Below, piece after piece: positions 42,319-50,641 of a stretch of DNA of 64,000 nt (position 1 is its first letter; every line of letters begins with the position of its first letter). The stretch lies in the NCBI RefSeq assembly GCF_002008165.1, contig NZ_MRDM01000014.1:806001-870000 (forward strand). The letters run 5' to 3'. The notes beneath the pieces are model-generated. The model searched no databases, was not told the origin of the DNA, and saw only the letters and a program-made list of their open reading frames with translations. The DNA is from Rhizobium laguerreae. Its GTDB lineage: Bacteria > Pseudomonadota > Alphaproteobacteria > Rhizobiales > Rhizobiaceae. A program made the translations under genes and the position numbers.

Positions 42319-42403
42319 AAAACACGCAACCCGGTGAACGAAAGCGTCACGACCATATCGGCGCAGAAATAATTTGGCGTTAAGTGAAGGCTCTGGTTTG
42401 ATT

Positions 42404-42658
42404 CTAAGGCGCTAAAATTTTTTCCTCCCTCTCAAGCAGATGGATATCTTCGGCCATGTCTTCCATTCGCTTCAACAGGGCGGCTTGGGCATCTCTCAGC
42501 CCTCGATTGTAGACGTACGGGCCGATCTCCTCGACGAAGAAGTCAAGCAGGAATTCAGCCGGCAAAGCGCCGATGGGATCCAGCTCCCGATCGAAATAAG
42601 CGCGGATGCGCGAAACGATCTCAGCCTTTTCTTCCTTCGAAAATTCGATCTTCTTCAT
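42404..42658 (-). CDS. DUF2164 family protein
   Basis: This 84-residue acidic, helical protein matches DUF2164: the conserved start KKIEFSKEEKAEIVSRIRAYF, then DRELDPIGALPAEFLLDFF, GPYVYNRGLRDAQ and a C-terminal coiled coil (RMEDMAEDIHLLERE). Function is unknown. GAGG lies 6 bases before the ATG. It is a single-gene unit, divergent from azlC. Confidence 0.88.
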   Translation of the reverse strand: MKKIEFSKEEKAEIVSRIRAYFDRELDPIGALPAEFLLDFFVEEIGPYVYNRGLRDAQAALLKRMEDMAEDIHLLEREEKILAP

Positions 42659-42789
42659 GGTTGCCTCTTTATCGAATGTGATCGGGAGTTTGATGGTTCA
42701 GCGAAATCGATTGGTCAATCAATGAAATTCAATTGCCGTTGCAAGCCGCAGACCATAAGGGAAACCTGAATTCCAACAGGAAAGATCCC

Positions 42790-43521
42790 ATGAATCGCGC
42801 CGACTTTGTTGAAGGTTTGCGGGGCGGCTCCGCCGTTGCGCTGGCATCGGCGCCCTTTGGCGCCCTCTTCGGAGCGCTTGCGGTCGAAAACGGCATGTCG
42901 CTCTCCGAAGCCGCCTTCATGAGCGCCACCGTCTACGCCGGCGCCAGCCAGATGGTCGGCATCGAACTCTTCGGTCACAATGTCCATGCCTGGCTGATCG
43001 TGCTGTCGATCCTCGCCGTCAATTTCCGCCACGTGCTCTATTCGGCGGCGCTGGCGCGTTATATCGGCCATTTCACGCCGGTGCAGAAATTCTTCACCTT
43101 TTTCCTGCTTGTCGATCCGCAATTCGCCGAGGCGGTAAAGCGCGGCGAGGCCGGCCGACAACTCACCTTCGCCTGGTATTTCGGCTTCGCCATCATCATC
43201 TACATTCCCTGGGTGCTGATCAGCGTCGCCGGCGGCATGCTCGGCGGCTTCATTGGCGATCCCAAGGCCATCGGCCTCGACATCCTGCTGCCGGCCTACT
43301 TCCTCGGCATCGTCCTCGGCTTCCGCAAGCGAGACAATTTCCTGCCCGTGGCGCTCGTCAGCGCGGTGGCTTCCGTACTCGCCTACCGCTATGTCGGCTC
43401 GCCCTGGCATGTCAGCCTCGGTGCTGCCGTCGGCATCCTACTCGCCGCCGTGCTGCCTTTGCCGCCGCAAGAGGCTGATCTCGAGGCCGACGCCCTTAAA
43501 TCCGAAGTGCACGAGGTCTAA
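42790..43521 (+). CDS. azlC: AzlC, branched-chain amino acid exporter large subunit
   Basis: This 243-residue integral membrane protein of the AzlC/YgaZ family makes, with AzlD, an exporter for branched-chain amino acids or analogues. Family blocks: FVEGLRGGSAVALASAPFGA, YAGASQMVGIELFGH, NFRHVLYSAALARYI and FFLLVDPQFAEA. The ATG at 42790 has GGAA 9 bases upstream; 19 upstream codons are open but in another context. It is followed 3 bases later by azlD. Confidence 0.93.
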   Translation: MNRADFVEGLRGGSAVALASAPFGALFGALAVENGMSLSEAAFMSATVYAGASQMVGIELFGHNVHAWLIVLSILAVNFRHVLYSAALARYIGHFTPVQKFFTFFLLVDPQFAEAVKRGEAGRQLTFAWYFGFAIIIYIPWVLISVAGGMLGGFIGDPKAIGLDILLPAYFLGIVLGFRKRDNFLPVALVSAVASVLAYRYVGSPWHVSLGAAVGILLAAVLPLPPQEADLEADALKSEVHEV

Positions 43522-43524
43522 GCC

Positions 43525-43833
43525 ATGGAATTTGATCTTCACATGGCGCTCGTCATCCTCGCGGCAGCCGCCGCCACCTTCGCCACCCGCATCGGCGGCT
43601 ATATCCTCATCACCCGAATGAAGAGCATTCCCCCGCGCATGGAGGCGGCGCTGAATGCCGTGCCGGCCGCCGTGCTGACGACGCTGGTCGCACCCGCATT
43701 CTTCATCGGCGGCTGGGAATCGAAGCTGGCGCTGATCGCCGCCCTCTTCATCGGCCTGCGCTTCACCCATACATGGATGCTGGTCGCCGCCTGGATCGTC
43801 GTCATGACCTGGCGCCACACGATCGGCGCCTGA
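43525..43833 (+). CDS. azlD: AzlD, branched-chain amino acid exporter small subunit
   Basis: This 102-residue membrane protein is the small partner of AzlC, with about four helices. ATRIGGYILITRMKSIPPRM and ALNAVPAAVLTTLVAPAFF are the characteristic segments. It starts 3 bases after the azlC stop with GAGG 8 bases upstream, so the genes form one operon. Confidence 0.92.
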   Translation: MEFDLHMALVILAAAAATFATRIGGYILITRMKSIPPRMEAALNAVPAAVLTTLVAPAFFIGGWESKLALIAALFIGLRFTHTWMLVAAWIVVMTWRHTIGA

Positions 43834-43879
43834 GCACCGGCCCGACAGCCGGCGCAGAAATTCAAGGCATGCCGTTTTC

Positions 43880-45715
43880 TCAATATTCCAGCGGCAGCGT
43901 CGCGTTTTCGAGCCACGCCCTGACATCGTGATCATGGATGAGCGGCATCAGCGCCTCGCATGTGCGGCGATGATAGTCGTTGAACCAGTGCAACTCGTCA
44001 TGGGTCAGAAGCTCCGGAATGACGAGGCTGCGGTCGATCGGGCAGAAAGTCAGCGTCTCGAATCCGAGCATCGGCGCATCGCCGCCCTCGATCTCTTCGG
44101 CCCCGCGCACATAGATCAGGTTCTCGATGCGGATGCCGAAGCTGCCGGGCCGGTAATAGCCAGGCTCGTTCGAAAGGATCATGCCGGGCAGCAGTTCCTG
44201 CGTCGACAGCCTGGAGATGCGCTGCGGCCCCTCATGCACCGAGAGATAGGAGCCGACGCCGTGGCCTGTGCCGTGAGCGAAATCGGCGCCGGCCCGCCAC
44301 AGCGCGATGCGCGCCAGCGGATCGAGGTCGCAGCCGCGCGTGCCCTTCGGAAAACGCGCCGTGCTGATCCCGATCATCCCCTTCAGCACCAGCGTGAAGA
44401 AGCGCCGGTGCTCTTCTGAGACCGCGCCGATGCCGACGGTGCGGGTGATGTCGGTCGTGCCGTTGATATATTGCGCGCCCGAATCGATCAGGAAGAGTTC
44501 GCCGGCCTCGATCATCCGGTTCGTCTCGGTCGTCACGCGGTAATGCATGATCGCCGCATGTTCGCCGGCGCCCGAAATCGTGTCGAAGGAAATATCCTTC
44601 AGCGGGTTCTGCATACTCTGGCCGACGCGGGCGCGCGCCGCTTCAAGATGCTCGGCAGCAGCGATCTCGCTCACAGTGCCGGGCTTCGTCTGCGACAGCC
44701 AATAGAGAAATTCCACCATCGCCGCCCCGTCCTGCAGATGCGCGGCGGCCGAGCCGTTGATCTCGACGTCGTTCTTCACTGCGCGCGACAACTTGGCGGG
44801 ATCGGCTCCCTCCACCACTTCGCCGCCCGCCTTGCGGATTATCTCCGCCAGCGCATAGGCGGCAATGTCAGGGTCGATCAGCACGCGGCCGCCATCCCTG
44901 GAGACCGCGGCGAGCTTTTCTTCCAGCGCCGATGGCGGCAGCTGCGTGCAAATCTGCGCGAGATAGGCCTCCGGCTCGATGCCGGTCTTGCGCTTGTCGA
45001 GGAAGATCTCGGCGCGGCCGTCGGCATGGATGATGGCGCGCGCCAGCGGATGCGGCGTGTGCGGCACGTCGGCGCCGCGGATATTGAAGGTCCAGGCGAC
45101 CGAAGAGGGATCGGCGATCAGCACCGCCGCAAGGTTCATCTTCGAAAGATCGGCGGCGATCGTCGCGATCTTCTCCCTCGCCAGCACGCCGGCCTGCGCG
45201 ACGTTCTGGATGCTGACCGCGCCAAGCGGCTCGGCCGGCCGGTCGGCCCAAAGCCTGTCGAGCGGATTGTGCGGCAGGAAGACCAGCGTGCCGCCGATCT
45301 CCGACAGCGCCCTTTCCAGACGGCGCACCTCGGCCCCGGCATGCAGCCAGGGGTCGATGCCGAGCCGCAGGCCCTTGGCTCCGTTTGCGGCGAGCCAGAC
45401 ATGCGGCGGCGCGTTGACGAGATCACCACCCGAAAAGACCGAACCGTCGACCTGTTCGGCAAGTTGCGTCACATAGCGCCCATCGACGAAGACGATCGCC
45501 TGCGTGCGCAGGATCAGCGCAATGCCGGCCGAGCCGGTAAAGCCCGTCAGCCATGCCAAGCGCTCCGAACATGCGGGAACATATTCGCCGTTGAATTCAT
45601 CGGCGCGCGGCACGAGGAAGGCGTCGATGCCAAGCGAATCGAAACTGGCGCGCAGTGCGGAAACCCGATCCCTGCCGAATTGCGGCGTGGAAGTGACTTC
45701 GAAAGACTGGAACAT
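43880..45715 (-). CDS. Xaa-Pro aminopeptidase (aminopeptidase P family)
   Basis: This 611-residue M24B metallopeptidase removes N-terminal residues ahead of proline. It has two creatinase N-like domains and a C-terminal pita-bread domain with metal ligands in LIDSGAQYINGTTDITRT (two Asp), GTGHGVGSYLSVHEGP (His) and the Glu of NEPGYY and IRIENLIYV. The three-domain size matches cytosolic eukaryote-like APP1 forms found in rhizobia. The ATG at 45715 (MFQSFEV) is preferred over 17 further open codons. It is a single gene. Confidence 0.93.
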   Translation of the reverse strand: MFQSFEVTSTPQFGRDRVSALRASFDSLGIDAFLVPRADEFNGEYVPACSERLAWLTGFTGSAGIALILRTQAIVFVDGRYVTQLAEQVDGSVFSGGDLVNAPPHVWLAANGAKGLRLGIDPWLHAGAEVRRLERALSEIGGTLVFLPHNPLDRLWADRPAEPLGAVSIQNVAQAGVLAREKIATIAADLSKMNLAAVLIADPSSVAWTFNIRGADVPHTPHPLARAIIHADGRAEIFLDKRKTGIEPEAYLAQICTQLPPSALEEKLAAVSRDGGRVLIDPDIAAYALAEIIRKAGGEVVEGADPAKLSRAVKNDVEINGSAAAHLQDGAAMVEFLYWLSQTKPGTVSEIAAAEHLEAARARVGQSMQNPLKDISFDTISGAGEHAAIMHYRVTTETNRMIEAGELFLIDSGAQYINGTTDITRTVGIGAVSEEHRRFFTLVLKGMIGISTARFPKGTRGCDLDPLARIALWRAGADFAHGTGHGVGSYLSVHEGPQRISRLSTQELLPGMILSNEPGYYRPGSFGIRIENLIYVRGAEEIEGGDAPMLGFETLTFCPIDRSLVIPELLTHDELHWFNDYHRRTCEALMPLIHDHDVRAWLENATLPLEY

Positions 45716-45868
45716 GCTGGAAACCCGAATGATTGAGACGAATCCGGTTAATGGGATGCCGGCCATGTTAGCGAAATTTCAATCGATGGGGAGAAAAAGC
45801 GACAAAACGAGTCGAAACCCCTGGGACCGCTCAACAATTTGACAGAACTGTGACGCCAAAAGTTAATT

Positions 45869-45884
45869 TGGCACGCTTTATGCA
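45869..45884 (+). promoter_or_regulatory. Sigma-54-like promoter upstream of small ORF
   Basis: TGGCACGCTTTATGCA matches the sigma-54 consensus TGGCACG-N4-TTGCW at all specified positions except one (A for the first T of the -12 element), with correct GG-to-GC spacing. Transcription would start near 45895, about 100 bases before the small ORF. I saw no clear NtrC or NifA site upstream. Confidence 0.55.
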
Positions 45885-45994
45885 TTGGCCGCATGGCTCC
45901 CATGAGCAAAACCCTCTGCCTCCGCATTTCAGAATAGCTATATAGGCGTCATCGAACGGTTCGCGATGAACCTGCAAACAAAGGAATTCTTGAA

Positions 45995-46168
45995 ATGACC
46001 GCCTCTCTCTCGCGCTTCGCATATAGCAGCCCGGTGCAGGCTGGCGAACGCAAGACCGTGCGTCACGTGATCGGCGCCCGCCGCCCGCAGAATGAGGACA
46101 GCCTCAAGCTGCTCGGCGCCGGCCAGCGGGCCACGCGCCACAAGGGCGCCCCCAGCTACGCGTTCTAA
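45995..46168 (+). CDS. 57-residue basic small protein of unknown function
   Basis: The frame encodes 57 residues starting MTASLSRFAYSSPVQAGERK and ending RATRHKGAPSYAF. It is strongly basic, has no membrane segment or Cys, and resembles no family I know. Evidence for coding: nearly all third codon positions are G or C, like the neighbours; AGGA lies upstream of the ATG; a sigma-54-like promoter is about 110 bases upstream; and a strong terminator follows. A 10-codon frame (MNLQTKEFLK) ends in a TGA overlapping its ATG, which could couple translation. It is probably transcribed alone. Confidence 0.6.
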   Translation: MTASLSRFAYSSPVQAGERKTVRHVIGARRPQNEDSLKLLGAGQRATRHKGAPSYAF

Positions 46169-46281
46169 GCCTGAAAGCCAGTCCGTCTCCTCCCTCCCGG
46201 ACCGGCCTATTGGAATGCAGTAGAGTCCGCTTGAGCGCTCCTCCCCTTGAGCTCGCGGGCATTGACCGGATAGACCGGTCG

Positions 46282-46309
46282 AAGGCGGTGCCATCGGCAC
46301 CGCCTTTTT
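46282..46309 (+). terminator. Strong terminator after the 57-residue ORF
   Basis: AAGGCGGTGCC and GGCACCGCCTT form a perfect 11-bp stem with a 3-base ATC loop and a T-run, 114 bases after the small ORF. Confidence 0.85.
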
Positions 46310-46371
46310 CTTATCTTCAACAAGGCTCAGAGCGGTTCCGTTTCGATAAGGCGGTGCGGCCCCGCCACCGC

Positions 46372-46508
46372 CCTCATCCCTGTGCTTGTCACAGGGATCC
46401 AGTGCGCCCAAGTCCTTGGGCGCGGAAAACTCTCTTCAAGCTCTTATGGAGTCATTCACCGCGCAGACGCGCGGTGGCTGGATTCCTGTGACAGGCACAG
46501 GAATGAGG
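46372..46508. repeat. 137-bp palindromic element with 31-base inverted ends
   Basis: The left arm at 46372-46402 (CCTCATCCCTGTGCTTGTCA onward) and the right arm at 46478-46508 (CTGGATTCCTGTGACAGGCA onward) are inverted with about 28 of 31 matches. Between them are two smaller hairpins, GCGCCCAAG/TTGGGCGC near 46404-46424 and an ACCGCG/CGCGGT stem near 46457-46476. It looks like a RIME/MITE-like non-coding rhizobial repeat. It fills most of the gap between the small ORF and prmA. Confidence 0.7.
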
Positions 46509-46580
46509 TGAGGAGGAGACGCGTTGCCTCAAGCAAGGCCTGCGTTGCAGGACAAGTCACCTACTCACAACCTTGAAAAA

Positions 46581-47459
46581 TCAAGGACGATCGAGGTGAA
46601 TAGTCACCCAGCCGTTGCGCCAGATGGTTCTGACATGGCGAAGCCTCGCGCCACTATAGGCGGCAATCACCTTCCAGCGCTGGCCGGCCAGGATGCCCGA
46701 GAGAATGACCGATCCGCCAGGCGCAAGATGCGTCGCAAGCTTCGGCGCCATGCGGATCAGCGGCCGGGCCAGAATGTTGGCGATGATGAGATCGAAGGGA
46801 CCATGTTCGGAAAAGGCCGTCGAATGAAAGCCCGGCGCGGTCCTGGTGACGATGCCCGCGGCGATGCCGTTACGGCGCACGTTCTCGGCCGCCACCTTCG
46901 TCGCGATCGGATCGATGTCGGTCGCCAGCACCGGTATGTTCCTGAGCTTGCGCACCGCAATCGCCAGTACGCCGCTGCCGGTGCCGAGATCGAGCGCGTT
47001 GCGGACCGGGCGCGAGCGCACCACGGCATCGATCACCTCGAGGCAACCGGCCGTCGTGCCGTGATGGCCGGTGCCGAAGGCCTGGCCTGCATCGATCTCG
47101 ATGGCGATGTCGCCGGGGCGGATCTTGTCGCGGTCATGCGAGCCATGCACCAGGAAACGCCCTGCCCGGACAGGCTTCAGCCCCTCCAGCGATTTCACCA
47201 CCCAGTCGATCTCTGGGATGACTTCCCGCTCCAGCCGGGCATCAGGGAAAGAGGCCTTCAATGCGTCCTCGACACGGGATTGCACCTCAGCCTCGTCCTC
47301 GGCCATCATGTAGATTGAGGCTTCCCAGATATCCTTCTTCTCATCGATCTCGGTGGTGCCGATGGCAAAGTCTTCTTCACCGAAGACTGCGCTCAGAAGG
47401 TCGAGGATCTCCTCGGCTTTGGCTTCGGTCGTCGTCACGTAAAGGCGGATTTCACTCAC
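46581..47459 (-). CDS. prmA: Ribosomal protein L11 methyltransferase PrmA
   Basis: PrmA trimethylates ribosomal protein L11. The 292-residue protein has an N-terminal ferredoxin-like substrate domain and a C-terminal SAM-dependent methyltransferase domain with GQAFGTGHHGTT, motif I LDLGTGSGVLAIA, DIDPIAT and the motif IV NILARPLIRMAP. It begins with GTG (SEIRLYVTT). It is a single gene, transcribed away from the Sco1 gene end. Confidence 0.94.
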   Translation of the reverse strand: MSEIRLYVTTTEAKAEEILDLLSAVFGEEDFAIGTTEIDEKKDIWEASIYMMAEDEAEVQSRVEDALKASFPDARLEREVIPEIDWVVKSLEGLKPVRAGRFLVHGSHDRDKIRPGDIAIEIDAGQAFGTGHHGTTAGCLEVIDAVVRSRPVRNALDLGTGSGVLAIAVRKLRNIPVLATDIDPIATKVAAENVRRNGIAAGIVTRTAPGFHSTAFSEHGPFDLIIANILARPLIRMAPKLATHLAPGGSVILSGILAGQRWKVIAAYSGARLRHVRTIWRNGWVTIHLDRP

Positions 47460-47527
47460 GATAGGCGGTCTTTCCCGTTTCCGTTGCCCGCCGCCGATCG
47501 AGCCAACGCCCCATCACGCTGAAGCTG

Positions 47528-48130
47528 TCACCCCTTGCTGACGAGATTCTCCAGCTTCTTTACCGCCGTGTCCGGGTTTTCGCCATAGGCGATCGTTCCG
47601 GAAAACCGCCCGGCCGAATCGAGCAGGAAGACCGAGGCGGTGTGATCCATCGTATAGTCGCCATTCGGATCCTTCTCGTCGACCGGCACTTTCTTGGCGT
47701 AGACGCGGAACCCCTTGACCACCTCGGCGATCTTGTCGGGCGCGCCTGAAATGCCGGTGATGCGCTTGGAAACATTGGAGACGTATTCGTTCATGATCTC
47801 GGGCGTGTCGCGCTCCGGATCGACGGTCACGAAATAGGCCTGCAGCTTATCGCCCTTCGGATCGACCTTCTCCATCCAGCCGTTCAGCTCGAAAAGCGTC
47901 GTCGGGCAGACTTCCGGGCAATGGGTGAAGCCGAAGAACAGCGCCGTCGGCTTGCCGCGCAGCGCCTCCTCGGTGATCGGCTGTCCGTTCTGGGAGACCA
48001 GGGTGAAGGGTACGCCGAAGGGAGGTTCCGCCACCACATCCTTCGACTTCGTCAGGTTGAGCGTGACCGCTCCGAGAAACCCGGCAAGTATCAGGACACC
48101 GACCCAGACGGCGATGCGGAATGTCTTCAT
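47528..48130 (-). CDS. Sco1/SenC family copper chaperone
   Basis: This membrane-anchored thioredoxin-fold protein of 200 residues delivers copper to the CuA site of cytochrome c oxidase or handles redox stress. It has an N-terminal anchor (IAVWVGVLILAGFLGAVTLN), the metal-binding CxxxC at Cys71/Cys75 (FTHCPEVCPTT), the YFVTVDPERDTPE motif and the distal metal His in YTMDHTASVF. The ATG at 48130 has GAGG 9 bases upstream; an ATG at 48136 is also possible. It is a single gene, with no oxidase genes nearby. Confidence 0.92.
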   Translation of the reverse strand: MKTFRIAVWVGVLILAGFLGAVTLNLTKSKDVVAEPPFGVPFTLVSQNGQPITEEALRGKPTALFFGFTHCPEVCPTTLFELNGWMEKVDPKGDKLQAYFVTVDPERDTPEIMNEYVSNVSKRITGISGAPDKIAEVVKGFRVYAKKVPVDEKDPNGDYTMDHTASVFLLDSAGRFSGTIAYGENPDTAVKKLENLVSKG

Positions 48131-48451
48131 TGGCATGATCCTCAATCCGGGCGGAGACGCGTGGCCCGCCCCTGCTGGCGTGATTATAGCCTCGAGCGGA
48201 GGCGCGCAATTCAAGAATATGTTTTCGAACCCGTGTTGAATTGTCTCACCGGTGGAAACTGCCACGGCAACGAAATCCGCCCTCAGGAATCTGCGCGGAT
48301 CAAAATTGCATGTGGTTGAATAACTTACCTCTAGAGCGACGGCCAACCCGAAAATATATATCGTTAGGAAAGACTTAAGCCGTCACATCTATATTTAACG
48401 GCGGTTCTACATCGCCTCTCCCGCTGGGGACAACTGGGAAGATTTCTGACT
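48131..48451. other. Divergent region between Sco1-type and cheW genes
   Basis: These 321 bases hold both promoters. A perfect inverted repeat CAATTCAA (48207-48214)/TTGAATTG (48236-48243) encloses 21 bases and may fold as a hairpin. A TTAG-N7-TTAA motif lies at 48364-48378 before cheW. No ORF is supported. Confidence 0.4.
48364..48378 (+). promoter_or_regulatory. TTAG-N7-TTAA motif upstream of cheW
   Basis: TTAG-GAAAGAC-TTAA lies about 75 bases before the cheW ATG, one base from the CtrA consensus TTAA-N7-TTAA and equal in form to the motif upstream of the flagellin gene. Candidate site only. Confidence 0.3.
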
Positions 48452-48922
48452 ATGAACAACAATAACGCCATCAAGCAGTCGGGCGCTTATCTCGAAATCG
48501 TTTCATTCCACCTGGGCGATCAGGAATTCTGCATCGACATCATGGCCATCCGCGAAATTCGCGGCTGGGCGCCGGTGACGCCGATGCCGCACACCCCGCC
48601 CTACGTCTTGGGTCTCATCAACCTGCGCGGTGCGGTGATCCCCGTCATCGACATGGCCTGCCGCCTCGGCATGAAGATGACCGAGCCCTCCGAGCGCTCG
48701 GCGATCATCGTCACCGACATCGCCGGCAAGCTGGTCGGCCTGCTGGTCGAGCAGGTTTCCGACATGATGACCATCAAGAGCGAAGACCTGCAGCCGCCGC
48801 CGGAAATCATCCCGGAGGCCCAACGCGCCTTCTGCCGCGGCATCGTCGCGCTCGAAAAGACCATGGTCTGCTTCTTGAACCTCGACACGGTCATTGCCGA
48901 CGAGCTGACACAGGCCGCCTGA
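48452..48922 (+). CDS. cheW: CheW chemotaxis coupling protein
   Basis: CheW couples methyl-accepting receptors to the CheA kinase. The 156-residue two-SH3-like-domain protein has LEIVSFHLGDQEFCIDIMAI at the start, the NLRGAVIPVIDMACRLGM block and VDQVSDM-like VEQVSDMMTIKSEDLQPPPE. It stands alone, away from any cheA, cheR or receptor gene in the window. It may be an extra coupling protein, as rhizobia often have several. It is followed by a terminator. Confidence 0.95.
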   Translation: MNNNNAIKQSGAYLEIVSFHLGDQEFCIDIMAIREIRGWAPVTPMPHTPPYVLGLINLRGAVIPVIDMACRLGMKMTEPSERSAIIVTDIAGKLVGLLVEQVSDMMTIKSEDLQPPPEIIPEAQRAFCRGIVALEKTMVCFLNLDTVIADELTQAA

Positions 48923-48945
48923 GGAATACTCATATCTGGAATTCG

Positions 48946-48975
48946 AAGGCCTGGCTCGTCCGGGCCTTTTTGATT
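48946..48975 (+). terminator. Terminator after cheW
   Basis: A 9-bp stem AAGGCCTGG/CCGGGCCTT (one T-G pair) around a CTCGT loop is followed by TTTTTGATTTT, 23 bases after the stop. Confidence 0.8.
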
Positions 48976-49015
48976 TTGGGGTGGAGAGCAGAGCGGACAT
49001 GGTTTCCAACTTGTA

Positions 49016-49155
49016 AAACCCCTCCCCAACCCCTCCCCACAAGGGGAGGGGCTATGCTCAGCCCTTGCCTCGCTCATCCCGAAACGTCGAAAATCAGGAA
49101 AGCGGGTGCGGCGAATTAAGCCCCTCCCCTTGTGGGGAGGGGTTTGGGGCGGGGT
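49016..49155. repeat. Inverted-repeat element with CCCCTCCCC/GGGGAGGGG arms
   Basis: Each end holds a local palindrome, CCCCTCCCCACAAGGGGAGG at about 49031-49050 and CCCCTCCCCTTGTGGGGAGG at 49121-49140. The two ends are inverted copies of each other over more than 30 bases. The unique centre has no ORF. It looks like a non-autonomous rhizobial repeat between cheW and creA. Confidence 0.7.
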
Positions 49156-49195
49156 CTTTAATCTCGATACCGAAAGACGCGGGAATCTCCCAGAC

Positions 49196-49690
49196 TTATT
49201 GCGGCTTCCCATTCTTCCAGACGACGTTCTGTCCGTAGAGCGGAATGGTCGAGATCGACATCTTCGCCGAACCGTCGGTCAGTTCGCGCGAATGGGCGAG
49301 ATAGATCAGCGTGTCGTTGGTCTTGTCGTAGATACGGTTGACGACCAACGTCTTCCAGATTAGCGACATGCCCTGGCGGAACACCTCGCTGCCATCCTTG
49401 GACAAGTCGACATTGCCGATCTCGATCGGCCCCGTCTGCCGGCAGGCAATGGAATTGTTGGACGGATCCTCGAACCAGTTGCCGTTCTTGAACCGGTCGA
49501 TCAGGCTGCGGTCGAAATAGGTGACGTGGCAGGTAACGCCCTTGACGTCAGGGTCGGAGACCGCCTCGACGATGATGTCGTTGCCGATCCAGTCGACCCC
49601 GACCTTGCCGACGACTTCGGCCGAGGCAGCACCTGTAGAAAGGGCGGCGAAAGAGAAGGCGGCGAGGAGAAGATTGCGCAGGCTGGACAT
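49196..49690 (-). CDS. creA: CreA family protein
   Basis: This 164-residue exported protein has a signal peptide (RNLLLAAFSFAALSTGAASA) followed by EVVGKVGVDWIGNDIIVEAV, KGVTCHVTYFDRS and IACRQTGPIE, the conserved CreA blocks with two Cys that may form a disulfide. Function is unknown. GGGAG lies 5 bases before the ATG at 49690. Confidence 0.92.
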   Translation of the reverse strand: MSSLRNLLLAAFSFAALSTGAASAEVVGKVGVDWIGNDIIVEAVSDPDVKGVTCHVTYFDRSLIDRFKNGNWFEDPSNNSIACRQTGPIEIGNVDLSKDGSEVFRQGMSLIWKTLVVNRIYDKTNDTLIYLAHSRELTDGSAKMSISTIPLYGQNVVWKNGKPQ

Positions 49691-49768
49691 GGCGGCTCCC
49701 TGAATAATCCGCATTCTAGATAAGCATGCACCCATGCTTTGCAAGAAAACGAAGTTTGCAGAAAGGGA

Positions 49769-50359
49769 TCAGCCTTTTCGGCAGGTGCAGGGCTCGTATG
49801 CCCGCGCCGTCAGCCGGCCGGGTCTCATGCCGATCAATGCCGGTATGGCGTGGACGGCATGGGCCTTGACCGCCCTTGCCATCTCGATTGCGGCCGCTGC
49901 GCAGACGGCGGCATCTTCGGCGGCATTGTGGTGCACGAAACGCAGGCCGAGATGCTCGGCGATCAGGTTCAGCCGGTGCGAAAGGAAATGCGGCCAGATC
50001 CGCTGCGCCATCTTCAGGCTGCAGAGATAGGTAAGCTCCGGATAGGATTGCCGGTAGAGATCGAGGCTCGCCCGCCAGACGCTGAAATCGAAGGCGGCAT
50101 TGTGCGCGATCATCGTCGCGCCGCGAAAATCCTCCTCGAACTCGTCCATTACCTCGGGAAACTCGGGCGCGTCCTCGACATGCTCCGGACGGATGCCGTG
50201 GATCGCGATGTTCATCCCGGAAAAGCGCATGTCCCGCGGCCGGATCAGCCGCTCCTCAACGCGCGTCACCCTGCCGTCCTCGATCCAGGCAAGGCCAACG
50301 GAACAGGCGCTGCCGCGCTGTTCGTTCGCCGTCTCGAAGTCAATCGCGATGGTTTTCAA
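49769..50359 (-). CDS. DEDDh 3'-5' exonuclease (DnaQ-like)
   Basis: This exonuclease-domain protein of about 196 residues has the active-site residues in IDFETANEQRGS (Asp, Glu), HNAAFDFSVWR (Asp) and HHNAAEDAAVCA (His, Asp). These resemble DNA polymerase III epsilon or RNase T-like stand-alone exonucleases; the substrate is undecided. The start is uncertain. The TTG at 50359 begins MKTIAIDFE, the normal N-terminus, but has no strong ribosome site; an ATG at 50500 would add 47 residues without similarity. Confidence 0.85.
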   Translation of the reverse strand: MKTIAIDFETANEQRGSACSVGLAWIEDGRVTRVEERLIRPRDMRFSGMNIAIHGIRPEHVEDAPEFPEVMDEFEEDFRGATMIAHNAAFDFSVWRASLDLYRQSYPELTYLCSLKMAQRIWPHFLSHRLNLIAEHLGLRFVHHNAAEDAAVCAAAAIEMARAVKAHAVHAIPALIGMRPGRLTARAYEPCTCRKG

Positions 50360-50641
50360 TGCCGCAGTCCGAATCGTTTCTTCGCGAACAGGAATACCGC
50401 CCCGCTTCCTGCCACGCAAATTCGACACGACGCCCGGTTGACTTTTTAACCCGCATATCGAAACTTGTTGGCATGATCGGTTCCGTAACCATGGCAGCAC
50501 TTATCCATCACACCACGACCCTTGAAGGGTACGCGGGAGCGTTGGTGCGTTAGCAGCGATCCGATCATCCCGAAAACCCTGCCGAGGCGAGCAGGGTTTT
50601 CGTAAAGCCGGCTCTCCTCCTGAAACAAACGGAGAGCATGA

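Noticed and set aside
45893..45937. 14-codon frame MAPMSKTLCLRISE just after the sigma-54-like promoter
   Set aside because: Too short to support as a gene and it starts about where the transcript would begin; mentioned only as a possible leader.
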